From assembly GCF_017315725.1 (NCBI RefSeq), contig NZ_JAFLRG010000001.1, forward strand, positions 3,534,001 to 3,598,000: DNA of 64,000 nucleotides. Direction: 5' to 3'. The notes beneath the pieces were generated by a model, which saw only the letters and a program-made list of their open reading frames with translations, did not search any database and was not told where the DNA came from. Numbering within the stretch: position 1 is the stretch's first letter; every line of letters begins with the position of its first letter. The position numbers and the translations under genes are program-made. Origin of the DNA: Trinickia acidisoli. Its GTDB lineage: Bacteria > Pseudomonadota > Gammaproteobacteria > Burkholderiales > Burkholderiaceae. Shown here in pieces: positions 56,467 to 64,000 of the stretch.

Positions 56467-56687
56467 CGCGTTCTCCTTCTGTTCGCAAGAGCGCCGCAGA
56501 CCGATCCGCACGGCATGGGCGAAAGCACCGAGTTTAACGCGACCGCGCCCACCCCGCCTGACCATAGCGCCGACGCCGGCCGGGCGGAATCGCATGCGTG
56601 CCGTCTTGCCAGATCGCAACGAATGCGGTACTCGTTCTCTTTTCGCCACCTTTGAGAAAGGGCAATCGACGTTTGCCCTCACCTGCT

Positions 56688-57662
56688 ATGACCGAACCCG
56701 CCGCCGGCCCCTTCCCCTGCGCCCGCTTCATCAAGGAAATCGGGCGTGGCCCGCACGGCGCCCGCGCGCTGTCGCCGCAGGACACCTTTGCGCTCTACGG
56801 CGCGATGCTCGATGGACGCGTCTCCGACGTGGAACTCGGCGCCGTCTTGCTCGCCTATCGCCTGAAGGGAGAGACGGCCGACGAACTCGCCGCCATGCTC
56901 GCGGCCGCGCAAGCGGCGGTCGCGCCGATCCGCGTGAGCGGTGCCGTGTCGATCCCGAGCTACAACGGGGCGCGCAAGCAACCGAACCTCGTGCCGCTGC
57001 TCGCCCTGCTGCTCGCACGCGAGGGTGTGCCCACGCTCGTGCATGGCGTGACCGAGGACCCCGGCCGCGTCACGAGCGCGGAGATTTTCGCGTGCTTGGG
57101 AATCGAGGCATCCGCGTCGCACGCGCACATCGAAACGGCGCTCGCCGAGCGCCGCGTCGCGTTCGCGCCCGTGGAAGCGCTCGCGCCCAAGCTCGCGCGC
57201 TTGCTCGCTCTGCGGCGCGTGATGGGTGTGCGCAACTCCACGCATACGCTCATCAAGATCCTGCAGCCGTTCGCGCCGGCCGGCCTGCGGCTCGTCAATT
57301 ACACGCACCCGTCGTACCGCGACAGCCTGGCTGAACTCTTTCTCGGCCACCCCGAGGCCGCCGCCGGCGGCGCGCTGCTCGCGCGCGGCACCGAGGGCGA
57401 GGCCGTGGCCGACACGCGCCGGCAGGTGCAGATCGACTGGCTTCACGACGGCATCGCCGAGACGCTCGTGACGCCCGAGCGCGCCGCCTCCGACGAAGCG
57501 GGGCCCGAACTGCCCGCCGCGCGCGACGCGAAGACGACGGCGCACTGGATCGAATCGGTTCTGCGCGGCAAGGCGAGCGTGCCGCCCACGCTCGGGCGAC
57601 AAGTCGAAGAAATCGTGCGGATCGTGCGCGCCGATCAGGGCGCACCGCATGCTCGCAGTTGA
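56688..57662 (+). CDS. ybiB: DNA-binding protein YbiB (TrpD2 family)
   Basis: This 324-residue protein belongs to the TrpD2/YbiB branch of the anthranilate phosphoribosyltransferase fold, which binds nucleic acid and lacks the Trp-pathway activity. It has the fold's N-terminal helical part (FIKEIGRGPHGARALSPQD), SYNGARKQPNLVPLLALLL and RVMGVRNSTHTLIKIL. A candidate promoter for the leu leader overlaps its stop codon. It is divergent from the FAH family gene. Confidence 0.9.
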   Translation: MTEPAAGPFPCARFIKEIGRGPHGARALSPQDTFALYGAMLDGRVSDVELGAVLLAYRLKGETADELAAMLAAAQAAVAPIRVSGAVSIPSYNGARKQPNLVPLLALLLAREGVPTLVHGVTEDPGRVTSAEIFACLGIEASASHAHIETALAERRVAFAPVEALAPKLARLLALRRVMGVRNSTHTLIKILQPFAPAGLRLVNYTHPSYRDSLAELFLGHPEAAAGGALLARGTEGEAVADTRRQVQIDWLHDGIAETLVTPERAASDEAGPELPAARDAKTTAHWIESVLRGKASVPPTLGRQVEEIVRIVRADQGAPHARS

Positions 57663-57686
57663 CAGCGAGCCGCACGCTGTCATAGA
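57659..57686 (+). promoter_or_regulatory. Candidate promoter of the leu leader
   Basis: A perfect TTGACA (57659-57664) overlaps the ybiB stop codon and is followed after 16 bp by CATAGA (57681-57686). The predicted start site is close to 57693, three bases before the leader-peptide ATG. The -10 box is poor, so this is a candidate only. Confidence 0.4.
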
Positions 57687-57695
57687 GTGCGCTTC

Positions 57696-57770
57696 ATGCG
57701 TTCGATCCAGAACCCCCTCCGAATTAGCTTCGGCCGCCTAGCGCGGCCTCTATCGCTACGACTAGCGTAA
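57696..57770 (+). CDS. leu leader peptide (24 codons, Leu-CTA rich)
   Basis: A short frame of 24 codons and TAA begins MRSIQNPLRI and ends SLRLA. It has five leucine codons, four of which are CTA, a codon very rare in this GC-rich genome, and all four CTA codons fall in the last ten codons. It lies in the 339-bp gap before leuA, with no other gene there. This is the pattern of an attenuation leader: ribosomes stall when Leu-tRNA is scarce. A hairpin GGCCGC/GCGGCC (57732-57748) overlaps the Leu codons. A clear T-tailed terminator was not found downstream, so the exact mechanism is open. Confidence 0.75.
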   Translation: MRSIQNPLRISFGRLARPLSLRLA

Positions 57771-58001
57771 GCCAGGCGTAGCGCCGCGCACCGTCCGCGC
57801 GGTCCTCCCGCAGTAACCCGAGCAGTTTCCGTTTCACCCCAAACCGCAGTTCCTTCTACAACCCGTAGTCGTCAGCATTCGGCCGAGTACCGCTCGGGTG
57901 AATCGCGAAACCGCCGACGTGGCTGCATCGCGTCTCGGCACGATCGGCTAGCCGCTCGATCAGCCGCGTTTTCGCAGACGACCCGACGAACGAGGTCCGT
58001 C

Positions 58002-59675
58002 ATGCTTCGCAACCCTGCCGTCAAATACCGCCCCTTTCCGCCCGTGCAATTGGCCGGACGCAAATGGCCCAACCGCACGATCGAGCGCGCCCCCACTTGG
58101 ATGAGCACCGATCTGCGCGACGGCAATCAGGCGCTGATCGAGCCAATGAGCATCGCGCAAAAGCTCGAGTTCTTCGAGATGCTCGTCGCGATCGGCTTCA
58201 AGGAGATCGAGGTCGGTTTTCCGTCGGGCTCGCAGACCGATTTCGACTTCGTGCGCAAGCTCATCGACGAGCAGCGCATCCCCGCGGACGTGACGATCGA
58301 AGTGCTCGTGCAATCGCGTGCCGACCTCATCGCTCGCACCTTCGAGGCGCTCGAAGGCGCGCCACGCGCGATTGTCCATCAGTACAACGCGATCGCGCCG
58401 TCGTTCCGCCGCATCGTCTTCAACGCATCGAAGAACGACGTCAAAGCACTGGCCGTCGAGAGCGCTCGCCTGATCAAGGCGGAGACCGAGCGGCGGCCCG
58501 GCACGCACTGGACCTACGAGTATTCGCCCGAAACATTCAGCATGACCGAGCTCGCCTTCGCGCGCGAAGTCTGCGACGCCGTCAGCGCGGTCTGGCACCC
58601 GACGCCCGAGCGCAAGATCATCGTCAATCTGCCCGCGACGGTCGAAGCCGCGACGCCGAACGTCTTCGCCGACCAGATCGAGTGGATGGACCGCAATCTC
58701 GCCTACCGCGACGGCATCGTCCTGTCGGTGCATCCGCACAACGACCGCGGCACCGCCGTCGCCGCGGCCGAGCTCGCGCTCTTGGCCGGCGCCGACCGCA
58801 TCGAAGGCTGTCTGTTCGGCAACGGCGAGCGCACCGGCAACGTCGATCTCGTCACGCTCGCGTTGAATCTCTACACGCAAGGGATCGACCCGCAGCTCGA
58901 CTTTTCCGACATCGATGCGGTGCGCCGCGTCGTCGAGCGCTGCAACGCGATCGCTGTCCATCCCCGCCATCCGTATGCAGGCGAGCTTGTGTTCACGGCC
59001 TTCTCGGGCTCCCATCAGGACGCGATCCGCAAGGGGCTCGCGCAGCAGGGCGACGGCATCTGGGAGGTGCCGTATCTGCCGATCGATCCGGCCGACGTCG
59101 GCCGCGGATACGAAGCGGTCATCCGCGTCAACAGCCAATCGGGCAAAGGCGGCGCCACCTACCTGCTCGAGCGCGGGCTCGGCTTTGCACCGCCGCGGCG
59201 CGTGCAGATCGAGTTCAGCCATGTCGTGCAGCGCATTGCCGACGATTCAGGCGCCGAAGTCACGAGCGACGCGGTTTGCGCACTGTTCTCGCGCGAATAT
59301 CTCGACGTGAGCGGGCCGGCCGAACGCGTCGATGCCGCTGTCCGATGGCGCCGGCGAGAGGTCGCGCGTATCGACGCGGCTTCAATCTGCGACGGCGGAG
59401 AAGCGTGGGTGCGGGCCGTCACCGAGACGATTTCGACAGCCGCGCGCGAGCGCGTGCAAGTCTGCGATTACGAAACGGTCCACACGAGCGACGGGCGCAC
59501 GGCAGCTTTCGTCGCGTGTCGCGTGGACGGCCACGACGGGCGAGGCGCCCAGGGTATGCGCTATGGCGTCGGCGTGGATCTGAACCCGGCGACAGCGGCG
59601 GCCGATGCGCTCGTGTCCGCCGTCAATCGATTCGAATGGGATAGAGAGCGCGAAGACGAAGCCGCCGCGGCTTGA
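58002..59675 (+). CDS. leuA: 2-isopropylmalate synthase (long type)
   Basis: This 557-residue enzyme condenses acetyl-CoA with 2-oxoisovalerate, the first step of leucine synthesis. The catalytic DRDGNQ-type motif reads [14 protein letters not shown] near residue 35. The metal-binding HxH is in [18 protein letters not shown] near 241, followed by [18 protein letters not shown]-terminal LeuA regulatory domain (about 425-550) allows leucine feedback. It is the longer, actinobacterial-like LeuA type. Transcription is probably controlled by the Leu-codon leader upstream. Confidence 0.96.
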   Translation: MLRNPAVKYRPFPPVQLAGRKWPNRTIERAPTWMSTDLRDGNQALIEPMSIAQKLEFFEMLVAIGFKEIEVGFPSGSQTDFDFVRKLIDEQRIPADVTIEVLVQSRADLIARTFEALEGAPRAIVHQYNAIAPSFRRIVFNASKNDVKALAVESARLIKAETERRPGTHWTYEYSPETFSMTELAFAREVCDAVSAVWHPTPERKIIVNLPATVEAATPNVFADQIEWMDRNLAYRDGIVLSVHPHNDRGTAVAAAELALLAGADRIEGCLFGNGERTGNVDLVTLALNLYTQGIDPQLDFSDIDAVRRVVERCNAIAVHPRHPYAGELVFTAFSGSHQDAIRKGLAQQGDGIWEVPYLPIDPADVGRGYEAVIRVNSQSGKGGATYLLERGLGFAPPRRVQIEFSHVVQRIADDSGAEVTSDAVCALFSREYLDVSGPAERVDAAVRWRRREVARIDAASICDGGEAWVRAVTETISTAARERVQVCDYETVHTSDGRTAAFVACRVDGHDGRGAQGMRYGVGVDLNPATAAADALVSAVNRFEWDREREDEAAAA

Positions 59676-59698
59676 ACGAACTTGGCGCAACCGAGCGC

Positions 59699-59719
59699 TC
59701 GCCCGCCATGAGCGGGCGA
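59699..59719. terminator. Hairpin after leuA
   Basis: A perfect 8-bp stem TCGCCCGC (59699-59706) and GCGGGCGA (59712-59719) with a five-base loop lies between the convergent leuA and NTF2-like genes. No T-run follows, so it may only stabilise RNA ends. Confidence 0.4.
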
Positions 59720-59742
59720 CGCCCACGACGCGCTGCGCGACT

Positions 59743-60126
59743 CTACTCGAGCGCGCAGCGCGTCGCGTGCCAAGCGACGAGGCGCCAGTGGCCGCCCTCT
59801 TGCGCCTGGATGGCCGTATAGGCAATCGGGAACAGCAACGCGCCATTGTTCGCTTCCATCTCGAGCAGCGCGCGGCCCGTGACGACGCAAGTGCCGCTGC
59901 CAACGGGCACCACGTCTTGAGATTGCACCTCGATCTGCCGATAGCGTCGATGGCCGGCGGAAATGGCATCGATGAACTGCTGCTTGGTCTCGCGCTTACC
60001 GTTGGTATGGACGAAGCTCACGCTCTCCGAGAGCAATTGGTTGAGCAGCGGGACGTCGCCGTCCACCATCGCGCGAAACCGATCGCGCTCGAGCGCCCGA
60101 ATCGCCTCGATCACCTTTGCCGCCAT
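59743..60126 (-). CDS. NTF2-like (DUF4440 / SnoaL-like) protein
   Basis: This 127-residue protein has the cone-shaped NTF2-like fold of DUF4440 proteins: an N-terminal helix pair (IEAIRALERDRFRAMVDGDV), LLNQLLSESVSFVHTNGKRE and the strand-rich C-half GGHWRLVAWHATRC. Members bind small molecules; the role of this one is unknown. It lies 38 bp after the PagL-like gene on the same strand. Confidence 0.88.
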   Translation of the reverse strand: MAAKVIEAIRALERDRFRAMVDGDVPLLNQLLSESVSFVHTNGKRETKQQFIDAISAGHRRYRQIEVQSQDVVPVGSGTCVVTGRALLEMEANNGALLFPIAYTAIQAQEGGHWRLVAWHATRCALE

Positions 60127-60164
60127 CGCTCCGCTCCCATGCGCCCGGCGCGGATGCGCCAGCG

Positions 60165-60761
60165 TCAGAAGTTGTATTGCACGTATAGCTGGCTGAAATT
60201 TATACCAGGATTCGGCTCTTTGATACCGCCATTCGAGATGTGCTGAAAGCGAAACCCCGCCTGGTACTGCTGACGCGCGCCAAACTGTGCGCCGACGCCG
60301 ATCACTTCCGTGAACTGAAACGCCGTCGACAGCGTGTAGTTATCGGTGATCGTCGGATGCGAGAGCAGGCGAAAGCCGGCGCCCGCCTCGAGGTACGGAC
60401 GGATCGCGCCCGCATCCTTGATGAAGCGCACCATCGGGGTAACGCCGAATGCATAGACGTCGTTGTGAAACGTCCCTTCGTCCGTGTGCCAGTAGCTAAG
60501 ATGCGCCTCGCCCGTCAGCGAGAAATGCCAGCCGCCGATCTCCCCCCCGTTCAGACCGGGATCCCAAACAAAGCCGAGATCGGCTTTCTTGACCTTGTGC
60601 TCCGCCACGCCGAGCGCAACCTGGACGCCAAAAGTGTGGTCGGACGACGGCGCCGCCGACGCTTGCGCGTGAGCGGTCGCCGCGCCGCCGAGCAACGCCG
60701 CCGCCGCGACGCATCGCAGTGCTGCTGTTTTGAGCGGGATCAAATCGTTTTTCTTATTCAT
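60165..60761 (-). CDS. pagL: PagL-type lipid A 3-O-deacylase
   Basis: This 198-residue outer-membrane beta-barrel protein has a signal peptide (about 1-33, cut after AHA) and the C-terminal PagL signature FQHISNGGIKEPNPGIN, with His174 and Ser176 as catalytic pair and a C-terminal Phe, as in outer-membrane barrels. PagL removes a 3-O-linked acyl chain from lipid A. As I recall the Pseudomonas enzyme, its catalytic Glu follows PNPGI directly; here that position is Asn188, so activity should be tested before it is assumed. The gene is divergent from rpoH. Confidence 0.85.
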   Translation of the reverse strand: MNKKNDLIPLKTAALRCVAAAALLGGAATAHAQASAAPSSDHTFGVQVALGVAEHKVKKADLGFVWDPGLNGGEIGGWHFSLTGEAHLSYWHTDEGTFHNDVYAFGVTPMVRFIKDAGAIRPYLEAGAGFRLLSHPTITDNYTLSTAFQFTEVIGVGAQFGARQQYQAGFRFQHISNGGIKEPNPGINFSQLYVQYNF

Positions 60762-60967
60762 CTCGATACTCCAACGAACGAGTCACGTACCGATCGCTCC
60801 CGGTTGTACTTCCGGGGTCGAATGATCTTACTTCGTATCAATCGGCCGCATCGGTGCTGCTTCCCGCAAAACGTCGTTTCAATCCGCATCAACGCCCTGG
60901 CTGCATAGGAAGAGAGGGGGTCATGACCGAGCGCGGCAGGCGCCCGGACAACGAAAGGCGTAAGATA

Positions 60968-60994
60968 ATCTATCGAAACCCAATTTCGATAGAT
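60968..60994. promoter_or_regulatory. Perfect 11-bp inverted repeat upstream of rpoH
   Basis: ATCTATCGAAA (60968-60978) and its exact complement TTTCGATAGAT (60984-60994) flank five bases. The element lies between pagL and rpoH, about 40 bp before CIRCE. It has no T-run and looks like a regulator-binding site; the regulator is unknown. Confidence 0.55.
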
Positions 60995-61029
60995 GAAGGG
61001 AACTTCGTTTGGACGGTGGACTCGAATGC

Positions 61030-61056
61030 TTAGCACTCGGCAAAAGGGAGTGCTAA
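61030..61056. promoter_or_regulatory. CIRCE element (HrcA operator) of rpoH
   Basis: TTAGCACTC (61030-61038), nine bases, GAGTGCTAA (61048-61056): this is the CIRCE consensus without a mismatch. It overlaps a probable promoter, with TTAGCA (61030-61035) and TAATAT (61054-61059) spaced by 18 bp. HrcA bound here would repress rpoH, placing the sigma-32 regulon under HrcA control. Confidence 0.92.
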
Positions 61057-61115
61057 TATCCCCGTGGAGTCGTTTTCGTGACTGTGCAGTCATTTGTATT
61101 ACAGGAGTTTCCTAG

Positions 61116-62048
61116 GTGAGCAACGCTATGACCCTTCCGAATACTTTGCGCCCGGCGGCCGCTAAGGCCGCTTCGGCAGGTGCTCTGACGCTCGCGCCAT
61201 CGCTACTGCCCGGGCAGCTCGGCAACATCGACGCTTACATCCAGGCGGTCAACCGGATTCCGATGCTGAGCGCCGAGGAAGAACGCGAGCTCGCCACCGA
61301 ATACCGCCAGCGCGGCAGCCTCGAGGCTGCACGCGGGCTCGTGTTGTCGCACCTGCGCCTCGTCGTATCGATCGCGCGCAACTACCTCGGTTACGGCCTG
61401 CCGCACGCCGATCTGATCCAAGAAGGCAACATCGGTCTGATGAAGGCCGTAAAGCGCTTCGATCCCGAGCAAAACGTGCGCCTGGTGTCGTACGCCATCC
61501 ATTGGATCAAGGCGGAGATCCACGAATACATCCTGCGTAACTGGCGCACGGTGAAGGTTGCCACCACGAAAGCGCAGCGCAAGCTGTTCTTCAATCTGCG
61601 CAGCCACAAGCAGGGGCTGCATGCGTTTACGCCCGACGAAATCGACGGCCTCGCGAAAGAACTCAACGTCAAACGCGAGGAAGTCTCGGAGATGGAAACG
61701 CGTCTGTCGGGCGGCGACATCGCGCTCGAAGGGCAGGTCGAAGACGGCGAGGAATCGTTCGCGCCGATCGCCTATCTGGCCGATTCGCACAACGAACCGA
61801 CGGCCGTGCTCTCTGCGCGCCAGAAAGACAGGATGCAAACGGACGGCATCGCGCAAGCCCTCGATTCGCTCGATGCGCGCAGCCGCCGCATCATCGAAGC
61901 ACGCTGGCTCAACGTCGAGGACGACGGCTCGGGTGGCTCCACGCTGCATGAGCTCGCCGACGAATTCGGCGTATCGGCCGAGCGGATTCGTCAGATCGAA
62001 GCGAGTGCGATGAAAAAGATGCGCTCGGCGCTGGCCGAATACGCCTGA
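61116..62048 (+). CDS. rpoH: RNA polymerase heat-shock sigma-32 factor
   Basis: This 310-residue sigma factor directs heat-shock transcription. Region 2 is plain (LVLSHLRLVVSIARNYLGYG, then IQEGNIGLMKAVKRFDPEQN), the RpoH box is within TTKAQRKLFFNLRSHK, and region 4 has FGVSAERIRQIEASAMKKM. The GTG at 61116 has AGGAG eight bases upstream; an ATG four codons later is possible. A perfect CIRCE element upstream indicates HrcA repression, and a terminator follows the gene. Confidence 0.97.
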   Translation: MSNAMTLPNTLRPAAAKAASAGALTLAPSLLPGQLGNIDAYIQAVNRIPMLSAEEERELATEYRQRGSLEAARGLVLSHLRLVVSIARNYLGYGLPHADLIQEGNIGLMKAVKRFDPEQNVRLVSYAIHWIKAEIHEYILRNWRTVKVATTKAQRKLFFNLRSHKQGLHAFTPDEIDGLAKELNVKREEVSEMETRLSGGDIALEGQVEDGEESFAPIAYLADSHNEPTAVLSARQKDRMQTDGIAQALDSLDARSRRIIEARWLNVEDDGSGGSTLHELADEFGVSAERIRQIEASAMKKMRSALAEYA

Positions 62049-62104
62049 GTCGATTCAGGGGCGGCCCGTCCGGCGTCGGCACGCTGCCCTGCCCGCACAC
62101 GATC

Positions 62105-62133
62105 CCGTCGCAGTTCATGCGGCGGTTTTTTTT
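62105..62133 (+). terminator. Intrinsic terminator after rpoH
   Basis: CCGTCGC (62105-62111) pairs with GCGGCGG (62119-62125), with one G-T pair, round a seven-base loop and runs into eight T residues. It ends the rpoH transcript. Confidence 0.85.
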
Positions 62134-62211
62134 GTTCGCCGTGTTCTTCCGTCCTTTCCGCTTTCCCGTCTTCGCCTCTCGCTTCGAGTCTCGCATGGCG
62201 TCCCGCCAACG

Positions 62212-62235
62212 AAAAACGGCGCACAAGCGCCGTTT
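62212..62235 (-). terminator. Intrinsic terminator after nagE
   Basis: A perfect 9-bp stem AAACGGCGC/GCGCCGTTT (62214-62222 and 62227-62235) with a four-base loop lies 50 bp beyond the nagE stop. On the minus strand the stem passes directly into a T-run, so it ends the nagE transcript. Confidence 0.8.
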
Positions 62236-62284
62236 CCCGTTCGTGCCTGCGCCGCTCGAACGCGACGTTAGGCTTCTCTGCGCC

Positions 62285-64000
62285 TCAAACCGGCTGAGGT
62301 GAGGGTCCGCCCGATGCGGGCAGACGCGTCGCAAGCTGCTGCGCGTAGCGCGCCGCGGCCGGCCCGCAGACGATGTGGAACGTATCGGCCGATACCCAAG
62401 CCACATCGAGCGCGGCGAGCCGCTGACGGTCGACGGCCGACGGATCGCGCACGACGACACGCAGCCGCGTCGCCGCCACAGGATCGAGCGCAGCGACGTT
62501 CGTCGCGCCGCCGAAGACGGCGAGCCAGCGCATCGGGTCCGGATCGAGGGGTCCGGCTTGCCCGTCGGACACCTTCGCTGCGGCGGCCGCAGCAGCCGGT
62601 GCAACTCGCGCAGCGCCCGCGGCCGCACCGCCGGCCACCACGGCGCGCATTTCATCGGCGATCAAGTCGGCTTCGGGCCCGATCACCACCTGCACGTTGT
62701 GCGGATCGCGCTTGAGCACCCCGCGAGCACCGGCCGCCTTCAGCGCAGGCTCCGAAATCTTCTCGGCATCGGCGACGGACAAACGCAGGCGCGTCGTGCA
62801 GGCATCGATGAGCGTCAGGTTCTGCGCGCCGCCGAGCGCGGCGATGTAGCGATCCGCACGCGAGAGCGCGGCGCCGGCGGCCGGTGCCACGTAGCCGCCC
62901 GCGGCATACGATTCGACCTGCGCATCGGCCGTCGCGGGTTCGCGGCCCGGCGTGGCCATGTTGAACTTGCGAATGAAGAAGCGGAACAAGCCGTAGTAGA
63001 CGACGGCATACGCGATACCGACCGGAATCGCGAGCCACCCCTTCGTCGACAGACCGTAGTTGAGTACGTAGTCGATCGCGCCGGCCGAGAACGTGAAGCC
63101 CAGATGGATGCCTAGCGCTTGGCAAATCGCAAGCGAGAGCCCCGTCAGCAGCGCGTGAATCACGTAGAGCACGGGCGCGAGGAACATGAACGTGTACTCG
63201 ACCGGCTCGGTCACGCCCGTGAGGAACGACGTGAGGGCCATCGAGAGCAGCAGCCCGCCAACCAACGCGCGGCGCTCCTTCGGTGCTTCATGGAACATCG
63301 CGAGACACGCAGCCGGCAGACCGAACATCATGATCGGGAAGAAGCCCGTCATGAAGCCGCCCGCGGTGGGGTCGCCCGCGAAGAAACGGTGCAGATCGCC
63401 CGTCACGGCGGCGCCGCCGCCCGGAGGCGTGAACGTGCCGAACACGAACCAGGCCAGCGAGTTGATGATGTGGTGCAAACCCGTGACGAGCAAGAGCCGG
63501 TTCAGCGTGCCGTAGACGAACACACCAAGCGCGCCGGCCGTCGTCAGCCAGTGGCCGGTTGCGTCGATGGCCAGTTGCACGGGCTGCCAGACGTACCCGA
63601 ACACGATCCCGAGCACCACGCACACTAGCCCCGTTATGATCGGCACGAACCGCTTGCCGCCGAAGAAGGCGAGGTACTCGGGCAGCTTGATGTCCTTGTA
63701 CCGGTTGTAGAGCAGCCCCGCGACGACGCCCGCGATGATGCCCGAGAGCACCCCCATGTTGAGCTTGTCGTTGATGTCCTTCATCACGGCGATCTCGATC
63801 AGATAGCCGATCGCCCCGGCAAGCGCCGCCACGCCGTTGTTTTCCTTTGCGAAACCCACCGCAACGCCGATGGCGAAGAGCAGCGGCAAGTTGTCGAAGA
63901 TCGTGCCGCCCGCGTCGGCGATCATCTTGATGTTGAGGACGTCGGCCTGGCCGAGCCTCAGCAAGATGCCCGCGACGGGCAATACCGCAATCGGCAGCAT
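62285..64000 (-). CDS. nagE: N-acetylglucosamine PTS permease EIICB (5' end outside the window)
   Basis: This membrane permease of the glucose/GlcNAc PTS family imports and phosphorylates N-acetylglucosamine. The visible 571 codons begin inside the first membrane segment (MLPIAVLPVAGILLRLG); family members start about 15 residues earlier, so the gene runs off the window. The EIIC domain covers most of the protein, with LLLVTGLHHIINSLAW and TGVTEPVEYTFMF. A first EIIB domain has the phosphocysteine in DACTTRLRL (codon 62798-62800). A second EIIB-like domain at the C-terminus reads DPVAATRLRV, with Ala in place of Cys. The linkers are Ala-rich. Confidence 0.93.
   Translation of the reverse strand: MLPIAVLPVAGILLRLGQADVLNIKMIADAGGTIFDNLPLLFAIGVAVGFAKENNGVAALAGAIGYLIEIAVMKDINDKLNMGVLSGIIAGVVAGLLYNRYKDIKLPEYLAFFGGKRFVPIITGLVCVVLGIVFGYVWQPVQLAIDATGHWLTTAGALGVFVYGTLNRLLLVTGLHHIINSLAWFVFGTFTPPGGGAAVTGDLHRFFAGDPTAGGFMTGFFPIMMFGLPAACLAMFHEAPKERRALVGGLLLSMALTSFLTGVTEPVEYTFMFLAPVLYVIHALLTGLSLAICQALGIHLGFTFSAGAIDYVLNYGLSTKGWLAIPVGIAYAVVYYGLFRFFIRKFNMATPGREPATADAQVESYAAGGYVAPAAGAALSRADRYIAALGGAQNLTLIDACTTRLRLSVADAEKISEPALKAAGARGVLKRDPHNVQVVIGPEADLIADEMRAVVAGGAAAGAARVAPAAAAAAAKVSDGQAGPLDPDPMRWLAVFGGATNVAALDPVAATRLRVVVRDPSAVDRQRLAALDVAWVSADTFHIVCGPAAARYAQQLATRLPASGGPSPQPV

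Overview
The window is high-GC DNA from a beta-proteobacterium, most probably of the family Burkholderiaceae (Burkholderia, Paraburkholderia or Trinickia type). The evidence is gene order and gene content. The blocks kdsD-kdsC-lptC-lptA-lptB-rpoN-hpf-ptsN-hprK-rapZ and lolB-ispE-tRNA-Gln-prs-rplY-pth are the usual order in that group, and hprK with a PTS-Ntr EIIA, a long-form leuA and an HrcA/CIRCE-controlled rpoH fit it too. Codon third positions are strongly G/C in the core genes, which creates many long shadow frames on the opposite strands. No genus can be fixed from the sequence alone.

Left third (about 1-20.3 kb) is accessory. It begins with a small-molecule uptake and catabolism group: TctA/TctB transporter permeases, a Pht5-like (4,5-dihydroxyphthalate decarboxylase family) protein and a GntR/FCD regulator, all on the minus strand. 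After a decayed AbiEii-like nucleotidyltransferase and an unrecognised lower-GC gene that looks split by one frameshift comes a plus-strand operon of a Rieske oxygenase, a 56-residue rubredoxin and a rubredoxin reductase, with a LysR regulator downstream. Next are a glycosyltransferase-like gene, a three-gene operon built round a fused FAD-oxidase/methyltransferase, and acetoacetate decarboxylase. The region closes with two toxin-antitoxin modules set head to head: an AbiEi/nucleotidyltransferase pair (minus) and a Xre/RES pair (plus), which share a repeat-rich 191-bp divergent promoter region.

From 20.5 kb the window is mostly core chromosome: a chemotaxis receptor with a FliA-type promoter, ssb, an MFS carrier, uvrA, an AI-2E family membrane protein, purU, a Nudix hydrolase, a LysE exporter, apt and a Kef-type antiporter. 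Then comes the envelope and nitrogen-control block, in which Kdo synthesis (kdsD, kdsC) feeds LPS and LptC/A/B transports it, while RpoN, Hpf, EIIA-Ntr, HprK and RapZ form the usual regulatory tail. mutY and mutM, a TPR protein, lolB, ispE, tRNA-Gln, prs, rplY, pth, a ferredoxin, coaD, rsmD and ftsY follow.

The right end holds tyrosine/aromatic ring-cleavage enzymes (maleylacetoacetate isomerase and an FAH family hydrolase), ybiB, a leucine-codon leader peptide in front of leuA, an NTF2-like protein, a PagL-type lipid A deacylase, rpoH with a perfect CIRCE element, and the 3' part of nagE, which runs off the window. The most noteworthy items are the leu leader peptide, the double toxin-antitoxin locus, the Rieske-rubredoxin operon, the oxidase-methyltransferase fusion, CIRCE at rpoH and a second EIIB domain in NagE that has lost its phosphocysteine. 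No CRISPR array, insertion sequence, integrase or rRNA gene was seen.
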